Positions 1 through 6,045 of a stretch of 6,045 bases of DNA are shown here, piece after piece (positions within the stretch are counted from its first letter, which is position 1; every line of letters starts with the position of its first letter). The translations under genes and the position numbers were made by a program. The stretch spans positions 1-6,045 of the forward strand of contig JAKAGJ010000161.1 in NCBI GenBank assembly GCA_021815655.1, given 5' to 3'. Origin of the DNA: Deltaproteobacteria bacterium (lineage in GTDB: Bacteria > Desulfobacterota > Desulfarculia > Desulfarculales > Desulfarculaceae). The notes below the pieces were generated by a model. It was given only the letters and a program-made list of their open reading frames with translations. It was not told the DNA's origin and ran no database searches.

Positions 1-20
1 CATGTGCTGTTGTACATAGT

Positions 21-125
21 AGCTTCCTCCAAGCCTGGCGGTCAACTACAGCCTTGGGGGATGCCAAGGTCTGTGGCCCCCGATCTTCTGGAAGCTTTGC
101 CAGGTTCCGATAGTAGGCCATGGCC
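21..125 (+). ncRNA. Structured 5' leader, candidate molybdenum/tungsten cofactor (Moco/Tuco-like) riboswitch aptamer
   Basis: The segment folds well. CCTGGC (34-39) pairs with GCCAGG (99-104). Inside that stem, ACAG+CCTTGG (48-56) pairs with CCAAGG+CTGT (64-74), with one bulged T. GGGGG (56-60) could alternatively pair with CCCCC (77-81). The pattern CTCC-AA-GCCTGGCGGTC near the 5' side and AAGCTTTGCCAGGTTCCGA (92-110) near the 3' side resembles, from memory, the conserved core of the Moco RNA motif found upstream of moa, mod and molybdo/tungsto-enzyme genes. The leader lies 5' of an ATG with a strong ribosome binding site, where a translational riboswitch would sit. The family assignment rests on recalled consensus, not on a model search; the RNA structure itself is better supported than the ligand class. 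Confidence 0.5.
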
Positions 126-137
126 CGTGGCATTACA

Positions 138-184
138 GTCAACACATCAATATTAATAACTAATTAATATAGGAGGCAGTTGAC
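138..184 (+). promoter_or_regulatory. Hairpin enclosing the Shine-Dalgarno, candidate riboswitch expression platform
   Basis: GTCAAC (138-143) is exactly complementary to GTTGAC (179-184), and ATATTAAT (150-157) to ATTAATAT (163-170), so the two stems nest with loop AACTA. The AGGAGG at 171-176 falls in the internal loop between the stems, right before the ATG at 185. A second copy of the upstream arm, GTCAACT at 41-47 inside the putative aptamer, is complementary to AGTTGAC (178-184), and CCTCC at 26-30 is complementary to GGAGG (172-176). These compete with the hairpin and with each other, as expected of a switch acting on translation initiation. The pairings are read directly; the regulatory role is inferred. 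Confidence 0.45.
171..176 (+). promoter_or_regulatory. Strong ribosome binding site
   Basis: AGGAGG lies eight bases upstream of the ATG at 185, an almost ideal match and spacing to the anti-Shine-Dalgarno. It is the strongest ribosome binding site in the window, and it indicates that a translated gene starts, or once started, at 185. Confidence 0.7.
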
Positions 185-472
185 ATGGCCATCAAGGGTG
201 CTCTAGCGCGGCCCAGGCCGCAGGACTCGTGGAGGCCTTTGCCAGCCAGGACCATTTGGCGCCGGGTGCTGAATATGCCACCCAGCGCACTTTTGAGAGT
301 GCTGCACGGGGCGTCCTACCCCATGCAGCATCGGCTTGGCAAAAACGCGATTTTGCCAAGCCTCCCAAATCGCTCGCCTAGAACGGCTCGCAATTTGGCC
401 GGCCGTCCATGGCCCGCTACGGCCGCTGCATGGCCAACGTGGTGTTTCACAGATTACCATCTGTTTTTATAG
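185..472 (+). CDS. Unrecognised 95-residue ORF behind the structured leader; possibly a gene remnant
   Basis: The ATG is chosen because AGGAGG sits eight bases upstream, and the stop TAG (470-472) coincides with the end of a terminator-like hairpin. I do not recognise the product. It begins MAIKGALARPRPQDSW and is rich in Arg, Pro, Trp and Ala with no membrane segment, repeat or motif. That composition is typical of GC-rich DNA read without selection. Two strong hairpins (300-330, 333-362) lie inside the frame, which is also unusual for coding sequence. Either it is a genuine small gene under leader control, or only the first codons survive of a gene whose body was lost by deletion or rearrangement. 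No other frame on either strand looks better. Confidence 0.25.
   Translation: MAIKGALARPRPQDSWRPLPARTIWRRVLNMPPSALLRVLHGASYPMQHRLGKNAILPSLPNRSPRTARNLAGRPWPATAAAWPTWCFTDYHLFL
300..330. repeat. Strong hairpin (inverted repeat)
   Basis: TGCTGCA (300-306) pairs with TGCAGCA (324-330) and GGGG (308-311) with CCCC (319-322). A single C/A mismatch separates the two helices, and the loop is seven bases (312-318). There is no T-run after either arm, so this is not a classical intrinsic terminator. It stands two bases before another hairpin of comparable strength. It could be part of a REP-like palindromic repeat or a structured RNA; copy number elsewhere in the genome cannot be seen here. Confidence 0.6.
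333..362. repeat. Perfect 12-bp inverted repeat hairpin
   Basis: GGCTTGGCAAAA (333-344) is the exact reverse complement of TTTTGCCAAGCC (351-362), with the six-base loop ACGCGA. It is the longest perfect hairpin I found in the window. Neither side is followed by a T-run, although the inner ends of the arms are A4 and T4. Together with the hairpin at 300-330 it makes a compact two-stem unit inside a stretch with no convincing gene. Confidence 0.7.
449..468 (+). terminator. Weak intrinsic-terminator-like hairpin
   Basis: ACAGAT (449-454) pairs with ATCTGT (459-464) around loop TACC, and the stem is followed by TTTT (465-468) and then AT-rich sequence. The stem is short and AT-rich, so termination would be inefficient. 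Its position at the end of the 185-472 ORF is consistent with ending the leader transcript. It would not act on the opposite strand, where no T-run follows. Confidence 0.35.
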
Positions 473-687
473 ACCATATTTCTGTATCACCGTGCAGCGC
501 CCTTCTTTTACGTTTGGCGGGGACGTCCGGAGGGCCGGCGGCGTGGGGCCGCGCGTCAAGGCCATCAACCGACCAGGCGCGGGATTGGCGGCAACGAGCG
601 CGGGCACTTTGCCCCGGGCCTCGTCACCCCGTCGCAAGGCTTAACCGGCTGTCGCAAAACAGCCTGTTACGGCGAGGAAGGGGCTGC
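473..687. other. GC-rich spacer without a recognisable gene
   Basis: No ORF with recognisable protein features lies on either strand; the plus-strand frames crossing it read as Arg/Pro-rich noise. It forms the 3' flank of the kinase gene and the convergent flank of the leader transcript. The only clear structure is the hairpin at 643-668. Confidence 0.5.
643..668 (-). terminator. Hairpin downstream of the kinase stop codon, possible transcript 3' end
   Basis: Twenty bases beyond the kinase stop, GGCTGT (647-652) pairs with ACAGCC (659-664) around the loop 653-658. The helix extends by AAC/GTT beyond one C/T mismatch (plus-strand bases). No T-run follows on the minus strand, so this is at best a stabilising 3' hairpin or a Rho-dependent end rather than a canonical intrinsic terminator. 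Confidence 0.25.
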
Positions 688-3600
688 TCAACCGCGGGCC
701 CCCAAAACCGGTGGAGCCTCAGAGCTCTCAAAGCTTAGCGCGTGCAGGAGGCGGTCAAACTCACCTTCAAACAGCTCAACGAGTTGACGCACCTGGCCCA
801 GGTCTCCGGCCTTGGCGGAGGTTTCCACCAGGGCCGCCGCCCGGCTGGCCGCCACGGCGGAAAGGTTGGCCAACTCTCCCTTGAGTCCGTGGGCGCGCAG
901 GCCGACCAATGCGGCGTCACCCTCCTGAATCGCCTGTTTTAGCTGAGCCAGCCTGTCGCTGGCCCCCTCCAGGAATACGGCCATGAGAGCCGACGTGATC
1001 TCCTGGTCTCCCCCCATCCTGGCCAGCAGGTCGTCCTTGTCGAAGACCGGCCAGTCGGGGTCCACTTCGGGTGCGGGCGGGGTATCCATTGACCGGCGAC
1101 GGCCGGCCAGTTGTCTTTCCAACGCGGCGGCCAGTTCGTTGGTTCGCACCGGCTTACTCACATAATCATCCATGCCCGCGGCCAGGCAGCGCTCGCGGTC
1201 GCCAGCCATGGCGTTGGCGGTCATGGCGATGATGGGGATGCGGCCTATTTCACCAGCGATGGCCCTGATCTCCCTGGTGGCGGCGAAGCCGTCCATCTCG
1301 GGCATTTGGCAATCCATGAACACCAGATCGTAGGGAAACTTGGCCACCGCCTCCACGGCCTCGCGGCCGTTGCTGGCCACGTCCACCCTGTGGCCCTGCC
1401 TGGCCAACAGGTGTACGGCCACCTTTTGGTTGACCGGGTTGTCCTCGGCCAACAAGATGCGCGCTCGTCTGTGTGGCCTGCGCTCTGTCTTTATACTGGT
1501 GGCATCTTCTGGCGCGGCGGTGAGGGGCGCGGGGGCCACAAGCGACAATAGGCCCTGACGAAGGTTGTCCTGGCGGATTGGTTTGCTCAATACCGCCTCG
1601 AAGTAAGCATTAACCTGCTGCCGACCATGGCCCGAGGACGACATGGGGCAAAGGGCCGCCAAACTCAGCGGCCTTAAGTCAGGGTCATCCCGGATAGTCT
1701 TGGCCAGACTCAGGCCATCCAGGGATGGTGCTTGCAGGTCAATGAGGGCCAGCCTGAAAGGTGTTCCGGCCTCTTGCTCGGCGCGCAGCATTTGCAGGGC
1801 CTCATCAGCGCTGGGTGCCTGGGCGCAGGCCACATCCCATTCGGCCAAGGCGGCGGACAGGCCGGCCAGGGTGCCGGGATTTTCGCCCACGCACAGGACC
1901 CTGATCCCCGCCAAGGATGATAGGTCCGATTCGGACGGTTGAACCGCAGGCGGTGCCTCTTCCCAGGGCAGGATGAACCAGAACACGCTGCCTTGGCCCG
2001 CTTGGCCATCCATTCCTATGGTCCCGCCCATCATTTCCACCAAGCGCTTGCTGATGGACAGGCCCAGACCCGTCCCCCCGAAGCGCCGGGCGGTGCTGGC
2101 GTCCGCCTGGCTGAAGGGCGTGAAAAGGCGATGCCTTGCCTCTGGAGCCACGCCAATGCCGGTGTCATGCACCTCGAAGCGGGCCCAGGCGCGCCCATCT
2201 TCAGGCTCCCCTGGAATGACCCGCACTCCCACCTCGCCACGTTCGGTGAACTTCACCGCATTGCCCACCAAGTTGAACAACACCTGCCTAAACCGGGTGG
2301 GGTCGCCCCAGACCCAAGCCGGCAACCCCTTCTCCATGACCGACCAGAGTTCCAGTCCCTTGCCATGGGCGGCTTCGGCGGCGATGTCCAGCACCTCCTC
2401 CACCACCAAGCGCGGCTTGAAGGCCACCCGCTCCATCTCCAAGCGGCCGGCCTCGATCTTGGACAGGTCCAGGATGTCATTGATTAGCGCCAGCAGGGCC
2501 TCGGCCGAGGATCGGGCCGTCTCGGCGAAATGGCGCTGCTCAAATGACAGCTCGGCGTCCAGGAGCAGGCCGGTCATGCCGATCACCCCGTTCAGGGGGG
2601 TACGTAATTCGTGGCTCATGGAAGCCAGAAAAACGCTCTTGGCACGGGTTGCGCTCTCGGCCGCCTCCAGGGCCTGGTCCAATTCACGGTTGGCCTCCTT
2701 GATCTCCGTGAACTTCTCGCTAAGAACCACGCCCATGGTCTTGAGATTTTCGAATAGAGACTTGAACTCGTGGATATTGCTGTCAGGCCAGGTTATGTCC
2801 TGGTTCTCGGAAATCTTTTCGGGAAGACGGGTGGAGATCGACTGCAACTTTTCCAGCGGTGAGGTGACCCCCGCGCTTAACACGTGGGCCAAAACGATGG
2901 CCAGGATGACCGAGCACAGCATCCATACCATACTGTGGAATATTATCTTAAGAATGGTATCCCGGTATGGACCCACAGGGGTTTCCATCATGAGTTTCCA
3001 GGCTACCGGGCCGTGCAATCTGGTGACTTTGTAAAAAAACGATTCTTCCCACTGACACATTATGGGTACGTTGTTGGGTACTCCACGGGTATGCACCCGC
3101 AGAAGCCCGCGCGGTTGCTCCAGCAAGGGCATCAAGGTAAAGTTGTGCATCTCCTCGGGCAGAATATTTTTACGCGTGCTACAGATCGCCCGATTGAAAC
3201 TATCGAACAATGTTATATCGGAGTCCCATTTGCTGACAACAAGCTTCAGCATGGGAACAATGGCTGAAAAATCCATAATTCCAAACGCATATCCACGCCA
3301 TACCTTGCCGATGAAAATAGGCTGGGTTATGACCAGGACAGGTGTATTATGGTTGACTTTTGACAGGAATACGTCTGATATGAACGGTATCGACTTTTTT
3401 GTTTTTTGATAATAATAACGGCTGGACAAATCAAATCTTCCGGTGGGCAATCCCGTTAGGTCGGTCGCCGAATCCACCGTGGATGGCTTATCAGATGTAT
3501 CGCAAATGCCGATACTCATAAAAGAACTGTTGGCGTTCCTGGTGGCCCTGACCATGTTATTGAGGTCAGACGAAGCCAAGGTCCCCTGCATCCCGGCGTA

Positions 3601-4356
3601 ATTGGCTATGGATTTAATTGATTGCGAATTTTCATCCAGCCAGGATAATATAACCTCCTGCATGGCGGCCGCGGTCTGGTCAATATGGCGGGCGGCGGTT
3701 TCCTCGCTGGCCTTTAGCTCCTGGCGGCTAAAAGAAATGATGATGGCAATGGCAGGAATCAGGACTGAGCACGTAATAGTCAAGAACAGTATTTCGCGGT
3801 GCCGCACCAGGCCCCTATCTTCGGCAACATGTGATCTTTTCACCAACAGGACAAGGAGAGAAATTAAACTAGCGATGATGGCGTTTGATATTCCATTTAT
3901 ACCCTGTTTCAACATTATGACCAAGACGGTTTCTATGCTAATATCCATAACGTAATGATAGAATATCCATGCCAGTGGCATGCCGATGAATATCCAGTAA
4001 ATCAAGTCTACGAATACCAAACCCAACTTGCTCTTTGAACTGATTACCGCTACAAAAATTGCTTCACATACTATTATTATCAACGCGTATGGATGGTTCC
4101 ATAGTTGATAGGTATATGCCCCAGCCATTGCGGCCGAGACAATTCCATACCATGGCGGATAAAAAATGAGCAGCAGCATCGTAAAGATGCTGCCAAAGAT
4201 GAAATCGACGTTGTAAGCGACGGTTATCTTGAAATAGTTGCCGGCTACCGAGCCTAGGATCAACAGCGCAATGACAACTAAATCCCTAGCCTTGATGGCG
4301 CGGAGGCCACCGCGGCTCGTTTCATTTTGGGGCCTTCTGGCTCTCACGATGTGCAC
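688..4356 (-). CDS. Membrane-bound hybrid sensor histidine kinase (multi-TM module, Cache, HisKA, HATPase_c, REC, REC, Hpt)
   Basis: This is a tripartite phosphorelay kinase of up to 1,222 residues. Residues about 24-208 hold roughly seven membrane segments of MASE-like character. About 211-465 form an extracytoplasmic Cache-type sensor, followed by a membrane segment (470-493), a HAMP-like linker (about 494-550) and a coiled coil (550-575). HisKA has H582 in SHELRTPLNG. The ATPase has the N box (NLVGNAVKF, N695/N699), DTGIG (731-735) and GGTGLGLS (760-767). REC1 (about 818-940) keeps D873 and K925 but has G824/E825 for the acidic pair and C903 for Thr, so it may be impaired. REC2 (about 965-1083) is intact: E971, D972, D1015, T1046, K1068. 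Hpt has H1156 in AHGLKGELAN. The ORF opens at GTG 4356, but GTG 4347 (1,219 aa) has better spacing, with AGGTG six bases upstream. No partner regulator is nearby. Ligand unknown. GC content changes sharply near base 2700. Confidence 0.95.
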   Translation of the reverse strand: MHIVRARRPQNETSRGGLRAIKARDLVVIALLILGSVAGNYFKITVAYNVDFIFGSIFTMLLLIFYPPWYGIVSAAMAGAYTYQLWNHPYALIIIVCEAIFVAVISSKSKLGLVFVDLIYWIFIGMPLAWIFYHYVMDISIETVLVIMLKQGINGISNAIIASLISLLVLLVKRSHVAEDRGLVRHREILFLTITCSVLIPAIAIIISFSRQELKASEETAARHIDQTAAAMQEVILSWLDENSQSIKSIANYAGMQGTLASSDLNNMVRATRNANSSFMSIGICDTSDKPSTVDSATDLTGLPTGRFDLSSRYYYQKTKKSIPFISDVFLSKVNHNTPVLVITQPIFIGKVWRGYAFGIMDFSAIVPMLKLVVSKWDSDITLFDSFNRAICSTRKNILPEEMHNFTLMPLLEQPRGLLRVHTRGVPNNVPIMCQWEESFFYKVTRLHGPVAWKLMMETPVGPYRDTILKIIFHSMVWMLCSVILAIVLAHVLSAGVTSPLEKLQSISTRLPEKISENQDITWPDSNIHEFKSLFENLKTMGVVLSEKFTEIKEANRELDQALEAAESATRAKSVFLASMSHELRTPLNGVIGMTGLLLDAELSFEQRHFAETARSSAEALLALINDILDLSKIEAGRLEMERVAFKPRLVVEEVLDIAAEAAHGKGLELWSVMEKGLPAWVWGDPTRFRQVLFNLVGNAVKFTERGEVGVRVIPGEPEDGRAWARFEVHDTGIGVAPEARHRLFTPFSQADASTARRFGGTGLGLSISKRLVEMMGGTIGMDGQAGQGSVFWFILPWEEAPPAVQPSESDLSSLAGIRVLCVGENPGTLAGLSAALAEWDVACAQAPSADEALQMLRAEQEAGTPFRLALIDLQAPSLDGLSLAKTIRDDPDLRPLSLAALCPMSSSGHGRQQVNAYFEAVLSKPIRQDNLRQGLLSLVAPAPLTAAPEDATSIKTERRPHRRARILLAEDNPVNQKVAVHLLARQGHRVDVASNGREAVEAVAKFPYDLVFMDCQMPEMDGFAATREIRAIAGEIGRIPIIAMTANAMAGDRERCLAAGMDDYVSKPVRTNELAAALERQLAGRRRSMDTPPAPEVDPDWPVFDKDDLLARMGGDQEITSALMAVFLEGASDRLAQLKQAIQEGDAALVGLRAHGLKGELANLSAVAASRAAALVETSAKAGDLGQVRQLVELFEGEFDRLLHALSFESSEAPPVLGARG

Positions 4357-4595
4357 CTGCTCTCAAGCGAGCGGCTTCAAAAGACCTATCTTCTTATTTT
4401 GAGGGGTGATTTTACTTTTCGCAGGGCAAATGGCCTGTGTCTTGTTTTTGGATAAGGTAGCACAAAATTGTTTTCTCGGCCAACCTCGTAACCGTTCTCG
4501 GCCGTTACCCAGTATTTTTCTTTCGGTAGTGGTGCGCCAACGGGGCCTTGCCGCGATTTTGGGGCCTGATATGGGATTATCGGCCGAATCTCTGG
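4357..4595 (-). promoter_or_regulatory. Upstream region of the kinase gene, between it and the IS
   Basis: No credible gene is present; the minus-strand ORF that crosses it runs into the IS end and orfB and reads as a shadow. Any kinase promoter should lie here. I see no good -35/-10 pair: a TTGGCC followed 18 bases later by TACCTT (minus strand, about 4484-4455) is the best match and is weak. The region is AT-richer near the gene and contains the 9-bp direct repeat described separately. Confidence 0.4.
4473..4503 (-). repeat. Tandem 9-bp direct repeat at 22-bp spacing, candidate operator
   Basis: On the minus strand GGCCGAGAA occurs at 4503-4495 and again at 4481-4473. The centre-to-centre distance of 22 bp is two turns of the helix, so both copies face the same side of the DNA. 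It lies about 120-150 bp upstream of the kinase start, where a response regulator or other activator could bind. The repeat is read directly; the operator role is a guess. Confidence 0.35.
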
Positions 4596-4623
4596 TGAAC
4601 CGCCCCGGTTTTCCCGGAGGCTC
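4596..4623 (+). repeat. Terminal inverted repeat of the IS, orfB-side end
   Basis: It starts TGAACCGCCCCGG, ends CCGGAGGCTC and matches the opposite end at 24 of 28 positions. It begins three bases beyond the orfB stop codon, leaving the usual very short non-coding tail. Confidence 0.9.
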
Positions 4624-4625
4624 TT

Positions 4626-5869
<1,244 letters not shown>

Positions 5870-5875
5870 GATTCG

Positions 5876-5903
5876 GAGTCTCCGGCAATCCCGGGGCGGT
5901 TCA
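5876..5903 (-). repeat. Terminal inverted repeat of the IS, orfA-side end
   Basis: Read on the minus strand it starts TGAACCGCCCCGG and ends CCGGAGACTC. The first 13 bases are identical to the other end. It directly precedes the orfA start region, and its GGAG is the only Shine-Dalgarno-like element for the TTG start at 5869. Confidence 0.9.
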
Positions 5904-6045
5904 GGTCAACCTCTGAGGCAGGGTCGCACAGGCGTTCCACGGTGAGGTGGTCCCCATTCTTCGGACAGCTACCCTGCGGCAACAAGAGAGTGCTCCGGGG
6001 TCCACGACGGCTTTCTGGCTCCATCAGTATATGAGAAAAGGCCTC
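5904..6045. other. IS flank without a recognisable gene
   Basis: Nothing codes convincingly here; plus-strand frames are shadows running out of the IS. An ATG at 6031 opens a frame that leaves the window after five codons, but it has no ribosome binding site. The segment from 5943 resembles an IS3-type terminus and is listed separately. Confidence 0.5.
5943..5968 (+). repeat. Possible terminus of a second IS3-type element running off the window
   Basis: TGAGGTGGTCCCC followed by CATTCTTCGGACAG has the TG start, C-run and GGACA ending seen in several IS3-family terminal repeats recalled from memory. A candidate ORF start (ATG 6031) lies about 90 bp inside, a normal distance to orfA. The partner end is not in the window, and there is no ribosome binding site, so this remains weak. 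Confidence 0.2.

Noticed and set aside
409..738. Plus-strand ORFs at 336-644 and 409-738.
   Set aside because: They lack ribosome binding sites, overlap each other and the structured region, and read as GC-driven noise; the second also overlaps the kinase 3' end.
1973..3034. Long plus-strand ORF of 353 codons opposite the kinase.
   Set aside because: It is antisense to conserved HisKA/HATPase_c sequence, Ser/Arg-rich and without motifs, as expected for the complement of a GC-rich gene.
4455..4545. Sigma54-like TTGGCGCACC and sigma70-like boxes upstream of the kinase.
   Set aside because: Matches to either consensus are too poor, and spacing is wrong for the -24/-12 type.
4324..4567. Twelve-base direct repeat ATTTTGGGGCCT at 4324-4335 and 4556-4567, flanking the kinase upstream region.
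   Set aside because: About one such 12-mer match is expected by chance in 6 kb, and the flanks of the two copies are unrelated.
6031..6045. ATG at 6031 as a new gene start.
   Set aside because: Only five codons are visible and there is no Shine-Dalgarno.

Overview
The window looks like a moderately GC-rich, probably Gram-negative bacterial chromosome. A large membrane-bound hybrid kinase, a complete IS3-family insertion sequence and a possible molybdenum-cofactor (Moco) riboswitch together would suit a Desulfobacterota/deltaproteobacterial genome, but that assignment is inference. No gene here fixes the taxon.

Layout. (1) Bases 1-184, plus strand: a structured 5' leader resembling a Moco/Tuco riboswitch. 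It is followed by an AT-rich hairpin that embraces a near-perfect Shine-Dalgarno and an ATG at 185. (2) Bases 185-687: a 95-codon ORF behind that ribosome binding site whose protein looks like nothing known. The stretch also carries two strong adjacent hairpins (300-330, 333-362), a weak terminator-like hairpin (449-468) and a GC-rich stretch with no recognisable gene. (3) Bases 688-4356, minus strand: one giant hybrid sensor histidine kinase of about 1,220 residues: multi-TM module, extracytoplasmic Cache domain, TM, HAMP-like linker, coiled coil, HisKA, HATPase_c, REC1, REC2, Hpt. (4) Bases 4357-4595: the kinase's upstream region, with a 9-bp direct repeat at 22-bp spacing. (5) Bases 4596-5903: an IS3-family element of 1,308 bp, with 28-bp imperfect terminal inverted repeats and overlapping orfA/orfB joined by a classic -1 frameshift signal. 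(6) Bases 5904-6045: a flank with no gene, possibly holding the end of a second IS3-type element.

How it fits together. The kinase carries all the relay domains needed to pass phosphate from H582 through D1015 to H1156, but no response regulator or output gene lies in the window, so its partner must be elsewhere. The IS lies about 240 bp upstream in the same orientation, so it may have separated the kinase from a former neighbour and could influence its transcription. The kinase gene is strikingly mosaic in base composition: roughly 32-48% GC in sampled lines of the sensor half, about 67-72% in the kinase/receiver half, changing abruptly near base 2700 in the linker. That suggests a sensor-module swap.

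No CRISPR array, tRNA, rRNA, defence system or other clearly novel multi-gene system was seen. The most interesting items are the putative switch-controlled leader with no recognisable gene behind it, the mosaic kinase and the apparent start-codon lesion in orfA.
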